39,831 nucleotides of DNA from contig JAGTRX010000073.1 of assembly GCA_018262285.1 (NCBI GenBank), positions 1-39,831 on the forward strand, given 5' to 3'. Below, piece by piece: positions 29,701 to 38,224 of this stretch (its first letter is position 1; every line of letters begins with the position of its first letter). The notes beneath the pieces are model-generated. The model was given only the letters and a program-made list of their open reading frames with translations. It was not told the origin of the DNA and ran no database searches. The position numbers and the translations under genes are program-made. Source of the stretch: Pseudomonadota bacterium (lineage in GTDB: Bacteria > Pseudomonadota > Gammaproteobacteria > Burkholderiales > Rhodocyclaceae).

Positions 29701-30069
29701 ATGTACGCCCAACGTCACGCGGTTGCCGTCACAACGGCGGCGGATGGGTCGGCAACGGCCTATTCGCCAGTGCTGACCGGCCTGCTGTCGCAAATCCGCT
29801 ACGTCAAGACCGACTTTGCCGACGGCTCCACCATCACGATCACGGCCGAGGCCACCGGCGAAACCCTGTGGACAGAAACGGCGGTCAATGCCAGCGCCAC
29901 CCGCGCCCCGCGTCAGGCTACCCACACGACGGCCGGCGCTGCGGCGCTCTATGCCGCTGGTGGCGCAGCCGTCAACGACAAGATCGCGCTCGCCAACGAC
30001 CGCATCAAGATCGTGATCGCCGATGGTGGCGACAGCAAGTCCGGCACCTTCCACTTCATTCTGGAGTAA
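29701..30069 (+). CDS. Hypothetical structural protein
   Basis: 122 residues, beta-rich (YSPVLTGLLSQIRYVKTDFA, STITITAEATGETLW), ending GGDSKSGTFHFILE. It starts one base after the previous stop (TGACATG). Probably a head or tail component by position; no family recognised. Confidence 0.5.
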   Translation: MYAQRHAVAVTTAADGSATAYSPVLTGLLSQIRYVKTDFADGSTITITAEATGETLWTETAVNASATRAPRQATHTTAGAAALYAAGGAAVNDKIALANDRIKIVIADGGDSKSGTFHFILE

Positions 30070-30072
30070 GTC

Positions 30073-30321
30073 ATGCACATCAAGCACGTCACCCTCTACG
30101 CCGGGCCGGAAGGTTCATTCCAGCCCGGCACCGAGCGCGAGGTTGCCGACCAGATCGGCCGCGCCCTGGTCGCCGGCAACTTTGCCGTCGAACTCAAGCG
30201 CCCGGAAACCGCCGCGCTGCGTGCGCCGGAGACGGCGGTCAGCGCCGAGCAAACCGCCGCTGCCGCCCTGCAGAAAATTGCCGTGGCCAAGGGTCGTGGC
30301 AAAACCGCCAAGTCTGTTTAA
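30073..30321 (+). CDS. Small hypothetical phage protein
   Basis: 82 residues with a compact N-terminal region (MHIKHVTLYAGPEGSFQPGT, then REVADQIGRALVAGNFAVEL) and an Ala/Lys-rich tail. It begins 3 nt after the previous gene. Resembles small linker proteins of head modules; function unknown. Confidence 0.5.
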   Translation: MHIKHVTLYAGPEGSFQPGTEREVADQIGRALVAGNFAVELKRPETAALRAPETAVSAEQTAAAALQKIAVAKGRGKTAKSV

Positions 30322-30327
30322 TCCGTC

Positions 30328-31254
30328 ATGGCCTCCCTGGTCACCTTTGCCGCACCGGCCGTAGAGCCGCTCACGATTGCCGAAGTCATGGCGCACCTGC
30401 GCCTTGATGCCGGCAATCAGGAGCCGCCCGCCCCAGCGCCGCTGGCCGCGCTCGTCTCGCCTGCCGCTGCCGGCAATGTCGATAACGGCACGCATCGCTA
30501 CCTGGTGGTATTCGTCACCGCCACCGGCAAAACGCAAGCCGGCACGCCCAGTGCTGTTGTCACGGTGGTCAACAAGACCATCAACGGCAAGGTCGCGCTG
30601 ACCGATATTCCGCTCGGCGGCAGCGCCGTGACAGCGCGAGAGATTTATCGCACCGTCGCCAATGGCAGCGCCTACCTGCTGCTGGCGACGCTTGCCGACA
30701 ACAGCACCACTGTCTATACCGACAACATCGCGGACGCCAGTCTCGGCGCCGGCGCACCCTCGGTGAATACCACCACCGACCCGATGCTGGCCTTCTTCAT
30801 CGGCACTGCCCGCCAGCGCTGCGAAAACGAGATCGGCTGCTGCCTAATTACGCAGACCCTCGATCTGACGCTGGAATCCTTCCCGTGCGGTGTCCTTGAA
30901 GTGCCGCGCGGACCGTTGCAACAGGTGGTCGCCATCACCTACACCGACCCCGATGGCGTGGTGCAAACCCTGGCAGCGGATCAATACCAGGTCGATGCCA
31001 CGCACGAGCGCGGCATCATCGCGCCGGCCTACGGCACTAGCTGGCCGTGCACACGTCTGCAGCCGGGCGCTGTCAAAGTGCGCTACATCGCCGGCTTTGG
31101 CAATACCGCTGCTGCCGTGCCGTTGCCACTCCGGCAATGGATGCAGCTGCAGATTGGTGACTGGTATGAAAACCGCGCCATCGTCGGCAACATCGTCACC
31201 GAAATGCCCTACGTCGCCGCCTTGCTCGACGCCTACCGGGTGACGCGGTTCTGA
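30328..31254 (+). CDS. Head-tail connector (gp6/phiE125 gp8-like) with an inserted beta domain
   Basis: 308 residues, against about 180-200 in usual relatives. The connector halves are EPLTIAEVMAHLRLDAGNQE (about 12-31) and DPMLAFFIGTARQRCENEIG (about 151-170), which are normally adjacent. Between them lie about 115 residues with a beta-sandwich pattern: GTHRYLVVFVTATGKTQAGT, KVALTDIPLGGSAVTAREIY, TTVYTDNIADASLGAGAP. This resembles Ig/fibronectin-like modules found on phage surfaces. The C-terminus (LRQWMQLQIGDWYENR) is canonical. It forms the ring below the portal. Confidence 0.82.
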   Translation: MASLVTFAAPAVEPLTIAEVMAHLRLDAGNQEPPAPAPLAALVSPAAAGNVDNGTHRYLVVFVTATGKTQAGTPSAVVTVVNKTINGKVALTDIPLGGSAVTAREIYRTVANGSAYLLLATLADNSTTVYTDNIADASLGAGAPSVNTTTDPMLAFFIGTARQRCENEIGCCLITQTLDLTLESFPCGVLEVPRGPLQQVVAITYTDPDGVVQTLAADQYQVDATHERGIIAPAYGTSWPCTRLQPGAVKVRYIAGFGNTAAAVPLPLRQWMQLQIGDWYENRAIVGNIVTEMPYVAALLDAYRVTRF

Positions 31255-31255
31255 T

Positions 31256-31612
31256 ATGCAGCCATCAAATCTTCCCGGCGCTGGCGAACTCAACCGGCGC
31301 ATCGTCATCCGCCTGCGCGCTGACGTACCCAATGCCGCGTTCGGCCTGGATCAAACGGCCTCGACCGTGCGCGTGGTCTATGCAAAATATGAGCCGATCC
31401 ATGGCCTGGCGCTACGCGCCGGCATGCAGACCGGCGAAGAAGCGACCGACCTGTTCTTCGTCCGCCACGCCGAAGGCACCCGGCCGCAAGACCTGACGGC
31501 AGATCACATCATCGATTTCAACGGCCGCCGTTACCGAATCATGGACAGCATCGACATCGGCGGCGCCGGACGTTTTACTCGTATCACCACCAAAGACCTG
31601 GGGGCGATCTGA
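31256..31612 (+). CDS. Head closure / head-tail adaptor protein
   Basis: 118 residues. The motifs GELNRRIVIRLRAD (family GxLxxRITI...), KYEPIHGLALRAG and DHIIDFNGRRYRIMDSIDIG fit the SPP1 gp16/HK97 gp10-adjacent head-closure family. It closes the portal after packaging. The stop overlaps the next ATG (TGATGG). Confidence 0.85.
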   Translation: MQPSNLPGAGELNRRIVIRLRADVPNAAFGLDQTASTVRVVYAKYEPIHGLALRAGMQTGEEATDLFFVRHAEGTRPQDLTADHIIDFNGRRYRIMDSIDIGGAGRFTRITTKDLGAI

Positions 31613-32052
31613 TGGAAACCACCAGTCAATCCGGGAATTTTGGCTCCTTTGAAGCCAATGTCGGTCTGGCCTTTCACAAGACCATCGACTATGACCGCCG
31701 CGCCATGCGCAAAGCGCTGGTGCAGAGCGCTGCCATGGTTCGCAAGGAAGCCCGCCGGATGATTTCCAGCCGTGCCGTTTCCGGCGCCGGCGAAATGCCT
31801 GGCATGCAAACCGGCGCCATGCGTCGCGCCATCGGCATTATCTCGCGTGGTAGCAAGGGCGGCTGGATCAAAGTCGGCGTCAAAAAGAGCAAGGAAATGA
31901 CGGCTTTTTACCCGGCGTTCCTGTTCTACGGCAGCCGCAAAAGAAACCTCGCCAAGCGCGGTAACTATATTATTGCCGCGCTTGATGCCAGGCGCGATAG
32001 CGTGCGCGCCCACATGCGCAGCGCTCTGCAGAATTCACTGGTGCCGAGGTAA
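31612..32052 (+). CDS. Phage neck/tail-completion protein (HK97 gp10-like)
   Basis: 146 residues, basic. LVQSAAMVRKEARRMISSRA, GAMRRAIGI and FYPAFLFYGSRKRNLAKRG match the HK97 gp10-like/tail-completion family: tail-joining proteins of 130-160 residues with an alpha-beta fold. It starts within the preceding stop. Confidence 0.75.
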   Translation: METTSQSGNFGSFEANVGLAFHKTIDYDRRAMRKALVQSAAMVRKEARRMISSRAVSGAGEMPGMQTGAMRRAIGIISRGSKGGWIKVGVKKSKEMTAFYPAFLFYGSRKRNLAKRGNYIIAALDARRDSVRAHMRSALQNSLVPR

Positions 32053-32055
32053 AGC

Positions 32056-32649
32056 ATGGACTGCGCACTCATTATTGCCGCCCTGCGCACGCGCTGCTCG
32101 GCGGTATTTTCAAACCGCGTCGCCGGTGCCGCCGAATTCAAGCAATTGCAGGAAAGCGCTGCGCTCAGCGTGCCGGCGGCTTTTGTTATCCCGCTTGACG
32201 ATGACGCCAGTGAGCGGAAATCACAGAACACGGTGCGGCAGGATTTGACCGATGGCTTTGGCATCATCGTCGCCGTCTCGAACGTAGCCGACGAACGCGG
32301 TCAGACCGCTGCCGCCACCATTCACACCATCCGCGCTGCACTCTGGGCGGCGCTGATGGGCTGGCGTCCGGCAGAGTGTTACACCGGCATTATTTACGAG
32401 GGCGGCCAGCTGTTGGCTATGGATCGCGCCCGACTGTGGTGGCAGTTCGAGTTTTCCGCCGCCATGGAAATCGGCCCCGAAGATGGCTACCAGCAAACCG
32501 AGCTGATCGGCCTGCCGCATTTTGACGGCGCCCATTTCAATCTGGATTGTATTGATCCAGCCGACCCGAACATTCAATCGCCCGGCCCGGACGGTCGAAT
32601 CGAAGCGCAGTTTTCCGTGCCGCAAGACCCCGACGCCGATCTTCCCTAG
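32056..32649 (+). CDS. Tail terminator-like protein (Mu gp37/DUF1834-type)
   Basis: 197 residues. LDDDASERKSQNTVRQDLTD (about 38-57) and GIIVAVSNVADERGQTAA followed by IHTIRAALWAALMGWRP are typical of the phage tail-terminator fold (gpU/gp37). It lies between the neck genes and the sheath. The C-terminal 35 residues (FDGAHFNLDCIDPADPN onward) are acidic and likely extended. Confidence 0.75.
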   Translation: MDCALIIAALRTRCSAVFSNRVAGAAEFKQLQESAALSVPAAFVIPLDDDASERKSQNTVRQDLTDGFGIIVAVSNVADERGQTAAATIHTIRAALWAALMGWRPAECYTGIIYEGGQLLAMDRARLWWQFEFSAAMEIGPEDGYQQTELIGLPHFDGAHFNLDCIDPADPNIQSPGPDGRIEAQFSVPQDPDADLP

Positions 32650-32673
32650 CGTCGATTCCAAGTTTTTCACCCG

Positions 32674-32695
32674 ACCCGCTCCGGCGGGTTTTTTT
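32674..32695 (+). terminator. Hairpin before the tail operon
   Basis: ACCCGC-TCCG-GCGGGT followed by seven T residues, between the tail terminator gene and the DUF2635-like gene. Confidence 0.6.
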
Positions 32696-32712
32696 GTTAC
32701 AGGAGCCCGCCC

Positions 32713-32886
32713 ATGTTTATCAAACCCACTCCCGGCCGCACCGTGCCGGACCCGGCGCGCGGCGACGTCTTGCCGCCGGAAGGCCGCGAAGTCGAGGCCT
32801 CGCAGTACTGGCAGCGCCGCATCAATGATGCCGACGTTGTGATCGCCAACAAGCCGGCGCCTGTCGGCAAAAAGAAGGAAGCCTGA
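32713..32886 (+). CDS. DUF2635 family small tail protein
   Basis: 57 residues: MFIKPTPGRTVPDPARGDVL, then GREVEASQYWQRRINDADV and a basic end. This is the short protein that precedes the sheath gene in Mu-like contractile-tailed phages. AGGAG is 9 nt upstream of ATG 32713. Confidence 0.85.
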   Translation: MFIKPTPGRTVPDPARGDVLPPEGREVEASQYWQRRINDADVVIANKPAPVGKKKEA

Positions 32887-32889
32887 GCC

Positions 32890-34512
32890 ATGACTCTCAA
32901 TGCCTATCTGATCCGCCACAAATGGCAGATTCTCTTCGCCGCCATTGCGCTTCTCTGCGCGCTGGTCGCCACGCAATACCATCCCGCTGCCGGTCTTGCC
33001 CTGATGGGCATCGGCGCCGTTTCCTTCAACTACATTCCGGCTAATGTCCGCGTGCCGCTGTTCTATGCGGAAATGGACAACAGCCAGGCGGGGTACTTTA
33101 CCCAGAACAAGCGCACACTACTGGTGGGTCAGAAGCTATCCACCGGCAGTGCTGCCGTCAACACACCGATTCTGGTCAGCACCACTGACCAGGCGAAAAC
33201 GCTTTTCGGTACTGGCTCCATGCTGGCCCGGATGCACGCCCTCTATCGGCTGCAGGATAGCTTCGGTGAAGTCTGGTGTATCGCGGTGGCCGATGTCGGC
33301 GCCGGCGTGCAGGCTGTCGGCACCATCACGGTGACAGGGCCAGCCACAGCAGCGGGCACGATCAATCTCTACATTGCCGGGCAGCGGGTACAGGTGGGTG
33401 TTGCCGCCAGCGATGCCGCCACGGCGGTCGCTGCCGCCATCAATACCGCCATCAATGCCGCCACCGATCTGCCGGTCACCAGCACCGTCGATGCCGGTGT
33501 GGTCACGCTGACCTGCCGCTGGAAGGGCGCCACCGGCAATGACATTATGGTCTCGGACAGCTTCCGTGGCTATGCCGGCGGTGAAACACTGCCTGCCGGC
33601 ATCGCCCTGGCCTATGTTGCCATGGCCACCGGCGCCAGCAATCCCGTTCTGGCCGGCGCCGTCATCACGGCCATGGGCGATGAGGAATACGATTACGTCA
33701 TCCATCCCTACACCGACAGCACCTCGCTCGATGCCTTCGCTACCGAGTTCAACGATACCGTCGGGCGCTGGGCGTACAGTCGCCAGGTCTATGGCCACTG
33801 CTACACCGCCTTGCGCGGCACGCTCAACGCCCTGACCACCGCCGGCGCGTTGCGCAACGACCCGCACCACACCATCGCCGGCATCGATGCCGACTGCCCG
33901 AATCCCTGCTGGGAATACGCGGCAGCCTACGGTGGCGCCAACGCCCTCGGCCTGAACGTCGATGTCGCCCGCCCGACGCAGACCCTGCCGCTCACCGGTA
34001 TCACCACGCCGCGCGCCGGCCTGCGCTTCCTGCTCACCGAGCGCCAGTCGCTGCTCAACTACGGTATCGCCACCAGCTACGTCTCCGGCGGCCAGCTCCG
34101 GGTCGAACGTGCCATCACCACCTACCAGAAAAACACCTGGGGGCAGGCCGACCCGAGTTATCTGGATAGCGAGACCCTGCACACGCTGGCCGAAATCACC
34201 CGTCGTCTGCGCGTGCGCATCACGCAAAAGTACCCGCGCCATAAGCTGGCCAACGACGGCACCCAGTTCGGCGCCGGTCAGGCCATCGTCACGCCGAACG
34301 TCATTCGCGGCGAACTGATCGCCGAGTATGCCGACATGGAAACGCTTGGCCTGGTGGAAAACGCCGCACTCTTCCGCAAGTACCTGATCGTCGAGCGCGA
34401 TGCCACCAACCCCAACCGCGTCAATGTCCTGCTGCCGCCTGATCTGGTCAATCAGCTGCGCATCTTCGCGCTGCTCAACCAGTTCCGTCTTCAGTACGGC
34501 GCCTCCGCTTAA
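32890..34512 (+). CDS. Tail sheath protein (Mu gpL-like) with an N-terminal membrane-like extension
   Basis: 540 residues. The sheath proper begins at about residue 39: FNYIPANVRVPLFYAEMDNS matches the Mu gpL start, and DTLKTL-like insertions and LRITQKYPRHKLANDG with LPPDLVNQLRIF mark the C-terminal domain. Ahead of it lie about 38 extra residues (MTLNAYLIRHKWQILFAAIA and LLCALVATQYHPAAG) forming a membrane helix. The ATG at 33004 gives the family N-terminus but has no ribosome site, while 32890 has AAGGAAG upstream. Either the sheath is made from the inner start or a small membrane-protein gene is fused in frame. Confidence 0.9.
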   Translation: MTLNAYLIRHKWQILFAAIALLCALVATQYHPAAGLALMGIGAVSFNYIPANVRVPLFYAEMDNSQAGYFTQNKRTLLVGQKLSTGSAAVNTPILVSTTDQAKTLFGTGSMLARMHALYRLQDSFGEVWCIAVADVGAGVQAVGTITVTGPATAAGTINLYIAGQRVQVGVAASDAATAVAAAINTAINAATDLPVTSTVDAGVVTLTCRWKGATGNDIMVSDSFRGYAGGETLPAGIALAYVAMATGASNPVLAGAVITAMGDEEYDYVIHPYTDSTSLDAFATEFNDTVGRWAYSRQVYGHCYTALRGTLNALTTAGALRNDPHHTIAGIDADCPNPCWEYAAAYGGANALGLNVDVARPTQTLPLTGITTPRAGLRFLLTERQSLLNYGIATSYVSGGQLRVERAITTYQKNTWGQADPSYLDSETLHTLAEITRRLRVRITQKYPRHKLANDGTQFGAGQAIVTPNVIRGELIAEYADMETLGLVENAALFRKYLIVERDATNPNRVNVLLPPDLVNQLRIFALLNQFRLQYGASA

Positions 34513-34559
34513 CCACCCCACGGGGGAGCCAGTCTCCCCCGCAAAGAAAGGAATTTCTC

Positions 34560-34922
34560 ATGGCAAACAAACGTGTCGCAGGCATCTGCTACGTCAAGGC
34601 CGATGGCGAACAATTCGACGTTTCCGGCGGTCTCGAAGTGCCGCTGATCGATGTCAAGCGCGAAGCCGTCATGTCCGTCACCGGCCCCGCCGGATACAAG
34701 GAAACAGCAGTCGAACCCTTCATCAAACTCTCCGCTGTGGTCGGCGCCTCGTTTCCCATCGAAACGCTGCAATCCGCCACCGATATGACCGTCACCGCCG
34801 AACTACCGAACGGCATGGTCTACACCCTGTCCGGCGCCTACATCAAGGGTGAACCCGCCCTCAAAGCCGATGACGGCACCGTCGATCTGGAATTCGGCGG
34901 CATCCGGGGGCAATGGCAATGA
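34560..34922 (+). CDS. Tail tube protein (Mu gpM-like)
   Basis: 120 residues: NKRVAGICYVKADGEQFDVS, VKREAVMSVTGPAGYKE, then MTVTAELPNGMVYTLSGAYI and VDLEFGGIRGQW, the pattern of the Mu-type tube protein. It polymerises inside the sheath. AAAGGAA is about 7 nt before the ATG. The stop overlaps the next ATG (ATGA). Confidence 0.9.
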   Translation: MANKRVAGICYVKADGEQFDVSGGLEVPLIDVKREAVMSVTGPAGYKETAVEPFIKLSAVVGASFPIETLQSATDMTVTAELPNGMVYTLSGAYIKGEPALKADDGTVDLEFGGIRGQWQ

Positions 34923-35224
34923 CCACCGTCAAGCTGTCGAATTCGATCACGGCGCATGGCGACGAAGTCAGCGAACTGACCCTGCGTCCGCCGATTACCA
35001 AGGACATCATCCAGCTGGGTCTGCCGACGCTGATCATCCCCGGCGCCGACGGCGAAAGCACCGGCATCGAGATCCGGCAACCCGTCATTGCGCGCTACAT
35101 CATGCGCCTGGCCGGCATCCCGATGAGCAGTGTCGAATCGCTGACTATCAGTGACTTCTCCCTGTGCACGGCGGCGGTGATGGGTTTTTTCGGCTCGGGC
35201 GATGGCGAGACACCGAAGAGCTGA
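34919..35224 (+). CDS. Tail assembly chaperone (Mu gp41-like), zero-frame product
   Basis: 101 residues from ATG 34919. KLSNSITAHGDEVSELTLRP and RPPITKDIIQLGLP, then SLTISDFSLCTAAVMGFFG, correspond to the gp41/E family that chaperones the tape measure. Near its 3' end lies a slippery sequence GGGTTTTTTC (35182-35191). The zero frame ends 30 nt later at the TGA of 35222-35224. Confidence 0.88.
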   Translation: MTTVKLSNSITAHGDEVSELTLRPPITKDIIQLGLPTLIIPGADGESTGIEIRQPVIARYIMRLAGIPMSSVESLTISDFSLCTAAVMGFFGSGDGETPKS

Positions 35225-35355
35225 CCGATCGCGCCTTTGACGTCGCCCACTTCTGGCAGGTCAGTCCTGCCGAAATCCTTGCCCTGTCGCTCGAAGAGTT
35301 TGAACTCTGGGAGTGTCAGGCCGTTCGTCTGACCGATCTTATGAAAGCGGAGTAA
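35191..35355 (+). CDS. -1 frameshift extension of the tail assembly chaperone
   Basis: From the slip site the -1 frame continues RLGRWRDTEELTDRAFDVAH, then FWQVSPAEILALSLEEFELW and ends LTDLMKAE before the tape-measure gene. It has no ribosome site or ATG of its own in a sensible position and reads as the usual acidic-hydrophobic extension of Mu gp41-42/lambda G-T fusions. The fusion protein would run 34919-35355. Confidence 0.78.
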   Translation, partial: RLGRWRDTEELTDRAFDVAHFWQVSPAEILALSLEEFELWECQAVRLTDLMKAE

Positions 35356-35358
35356 ATA

Positions 35359-37029
35359 ATGGCCGATAACTGGCAATTGAAGGCTGTGATATCCGCCACC
35401 GATAAAATGTCGCCGGTGCTGAAAGGCATCGGCGTCACGGCGCGTGGAACCCGCAAGTATTTAACCGACATGGCCGGGTCGGCCGGTAGGATCGTTGGCA
35501 TGGTCGGCCTGTCGTCTGGCCTTTTCGGTAGCCTTCTCGGCGGCTTTTCCATCGCCGCCGTCAAGAATGCGATGGTCGGCCTGACCGATATGGAAGATGC
35601 CGTCAACAAGATCGTCGCCACGACCGGGCTTGCCGCCACCGAAGTCAGGAAAATGCAGTATGTCGCCAAGCTTTCTAATGTACCGTTCGAGAGCTTGACG
35701 GGCAGTGTTGGCAAGCTCAACAAGCAGCTCTTTGACGCTGCGAACGGCAAAAACAAAGACCTGTCCGGCCTGATGTCAAAGCTCGGTATCAGCATGCGCG
35801 ACAGTAATGGCCAGATTCGCTCCGGCGTCGATCTGCTGCCCGAGCTGGCCGACGCCATGCAGCGCAACGAAAATCCGGCAGTGCGCGCCAAGATGGGCAT
35901 GTTGCTGTTCGGCAAAAGCTGGCAGGAAATCATGCCCATGCTGGCCGATGGCGCGGAAGGTATCAACAAGCGCATGGCGCGCTTCAAGGAGCTTGGCCTG
36001 GAAGTCAAGGACGCCAAGCTTTTTGACAAGTCGCTCAAGGAGATCGGTGTCTTCGGCGACCTGATGGATGACCTCAGCTTTGTCTCCAGGGGGTTCCAGA
36101 ACACCATCGCCGCTGGTCTGATCCCGGCGCTGACGCCGTTGCTCAACGGCCTCATCAAGTGGATCGTCGTCAACAAGCAACTGGTTGCCACCGAGATTTC
36201 AAAATTCGTCAAGGAGTTTGCCGATTATCTGCGCGAAGTGGACTGGGAAGAAGTCGGCAGAGGCATTAAAAGCCTGATCGAAGGTGCCAAGAGTTTTATC
36301 AAGTTTATCGGCGGCGCCCGAAACGCGTTGATCGCGCTGGCGGTATTCATGGCCGCCCCGGCGCTGGCGGCTTTCGGTGGCCTGATTTCTGCTGTGGTCT
36401 CGCTCGGTGTGTTTATCGCCGGCCTGTCCTGGCCGGTGCTGGCCGTCATCGCCGCCGTCATGGCGTTGGGGGCGGCAGGCTATTGGGTCTATGAAAACTG
36501 GGAAAGAATCAGCCCGGTGTTCATGGAGACCTTCGGCCCGCTTCTTCCGGTCATCAAGGAATTCTGGGAGACGGCCAAAGGCGCGTTCGGCGAGTTAATG
36601 ATACTGAGCCAGGATCTCGCCGACCTGATTGGGCCGGTGTTAATGCCGTACTTGAAAGCAATGGGTCAAGGGTTCGGCGTCATCATTCTGGGCGCTGTTC
36701 TGGCTGTTGTTCAACAGGTCAGGGTTTTTGTGACGCTGCTGACCTATGGGCTCAAGATGATCAAGGAAGTCGCCAGCATTACGACTTCCGTCGTTATGGC
36801 GGCCGGTGATTTATTCGGTGTCAACATGAAGTCGAATGAGATCAAACGGCCGATGGAATACTCGCCTGGTGATATCAGTGCCCCTCAACAAGCCAAAGTC
36901 GGTGGCGAGGTCAAGGTCAAATTTGAAGGCTTGCCGCCCGGTGTTCGCGTTGAAACCAAGCAGGGTGGGAGCATCCCGCTCAATACCGATGTCGGCTATC
37001 GTTCCGCCGCCATGAATATGCCTTACTGA
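35359..37029 (+). CDS. Tail tape measure protein
   Basis: 556 residues. N-terminal WQLKAVISATDKMSPVLKGI and VTARGTRKYL are typical starts for Mu-like tape measures. Hydrophobic stretches at about 320-375 (AVFMAAPALAAFGGLISAVV, SWPVLAVIAAVMALGAAGYW) and 430-450 fit the membrane-inserting region. The length is modest, predicting a short-to-medium contractile tail. GGAG 8 nt before the ATG. Confidence 0.9.
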   Translation: MADNWQLKAVISATDKMSPVLKGIGVTARGTRKYLTDMAGSAGRIVGMVGLSSGLFGSLLGGFSIAAVKNAMVGLTDMEDAVNKIVATTGLAATEVRKMQYVAKLSNVPFESLTGSVGKLNKQLFDAANGKNKDLSGLMSKLGISMRDSNGQIRSGVDLLPELADAMQRNENPAVRAKMGMLLFGKSWQEIMPMLADGAEGINKRMARFKELGLEVKDAKLFDKSLKEIGVFGDLMDDLSFVSRGFQNTIAAGLIPALTPLLNGLIKWIVVNKQLVATEISKFVKEFADYLREVDWEEVGRGIKSLIEGAKSFIKFIGGARNALIALAVFMAAPALAAFGGLISAVVSLGVFIAGLSWPVLAVIAAVMALGAAGYWVYENWERISPVFMETFGPLLPVIKEFWETAKGAFGELMILSQDLADLIGPVLMPYLKAMGQGFGVIILGAVLAVVQQVRVFVTLLTYGLKMIKEVASITTSVVMAAGDLFGVNMKSNEIKRPMEYSPGDISAPQQAKVGGEVKVKFEGLPPGVRVETKQGGSIPLNTDVGYRSAAMNMPY

Positions 37030-37030
37030 T

Positions 37031-38224
37031 ATGGCCGATAAACTTTCAGAAGACCTGCGCCCGGCCAGCTTCCGGGGCGTGCCGTTCCATGTCCGCAGTA
37101 CGGACATTGGGGCAGGGCGCCGCACGCAGGTGCATGACTACCCGCAGCGCGACAAGCCCTACGTCGAAGACCTCGGCCGCGCTACACGCGAGCTGCAGTT
37201 CACCGGCTTCCTGGTTGGCGTCGATTACGTCGAGCAGGCCAACACCCTGCTCGGCGCGCTGGAAACCGCCGGCCCTGCCGAGCTGGTGCACCCGTGGTTC
37301 GGCACGATGACGGTCAGCCTGAAAGAACTTGGAAAAGTCTCTTTCGACGGCGGCCTGGGTGAAGCCGCCATCAGCATGTCTTTCGTCGAGTCCGGAGACC
37401 TTGAATTTCCGGCTGCCACTGATTCCACTGAAGCGCAAACCTGCTTGGCGGCCGAGGCGCTGGAAGAGGATGCGCTGGCCGACTTTACCGAGAATTTCAG
37501 CATCGATGGCTTCCCGGATTTTGTCAGCGACCTGGCCAGCCTGGATATTTCCAGCGTCTTTGAATTCATCGGCGGCGGCAGCATTCCCGGCCTCGATGTG
37601 CTGGGCTTCGTTGATCGTCTGCCCGGCGCCCTGCAGGATGCGATTGATTTTATCAGCGACCCGTCCGCCCTCGGCGAAACCCTGCTCGGCTATGTCGGCC
37701 TCGCCGGATTCGCCGGCAGCGCCCTGCGCTGGGCTTCGCTGGTGCGCTCACTGGTGCGCCTGGTCGATAGCGACAAGCTGGCCAATCCGGTCGCCTCGGT
37801 CGTCTACACGCCCTCGCGCCAGCAGGCTTATCAAAACACTCTGGCCATCAAGTCCTTTGCCCGTCAGGCGCTGCTGGCTCAGGCCGTTGGCGCCTCCAGC
37901 CTGATGCCGGCAACGGTGCACGAAGAGACCATCGCCGTCCGCAACGAACTGACCGCCGCCCTCGATGCCGAATCCCTGACCGCATCCGATGCGGTCTATG
38001 GCGCCCTGATCGCCGCCCGCGCTGCCGTCTGGAAAGACCTGACCACCCGCGCCCGCGATAGCGCCCGCCTGACCACCCTGACGCCGAAGGAAACCCTGCC
38101 GGCGCTGGTCGTGGCCTATGACTATTATGAGGATGCCGGCCGTGATAGCGAAATCGTCACCCGCAACGGCATCCGTCATCCCGGCTTTGTGCCGGCCGAT
38201 CCGCTCAAGGTGTTGACGCGATGA
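37031..38224 (+). CDS. DNA circularisation/baseplate protein (Mu gpN-like)
   Basis: 397 residues. The opening DLRPASFRGVPFHVRSTDIG and RRTQVHDYPQRDKPYVEDLG with FTGFLVGVDYVEQANTLLGA is the signature of the Mu gpN family (DNA circulation protein N-terminal domain). The C-terminal half is helical and Ala-rich. It overlaps the gpP-like gene by four bases (ATGA at 38221). Confidence 0.92.
   Translation: MADKLSEDLRPASFRGVPFHVRSTDIGAGRRTQVHDYPQRDKPYVEDLGRATRELQFTGFLVGVDYVEQANTLLGALETAGPAELVHPWFGTMTVSLKELGKVSFDGGLGEAAISMSFVESGDLEFPAATDSTEAQTCLAAEALEEDALADFTENFSIDGFPDFVSDLASLDISSVFEFIGGGSIPGLDVLGFVDRLPGALQDAIDFISDPSALGETLLGYVGLAGFAGSALRWASLVRSLVRLVDSDKLANPVASVVYTPSRQQAYQNTLAIKSFARQALLAQAVGASSLMPATVHEETIAVRNELTAALDAESLTASDAVYGALIAARAAVWKDLTTRARDSARLTTLTPKETLPALVVAYDYYEDAGRDSEIVTRNGIRHPGFVPADPLKVLTR

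Noticed and set aside
33136-34521. 461-codon minus-strand frame opposite the sheath
   Set aside because: Antisense shadow in GC-rich sequence; no ribosome site, Gly/Asp-rich composition, opposite to a well-recognised gene.
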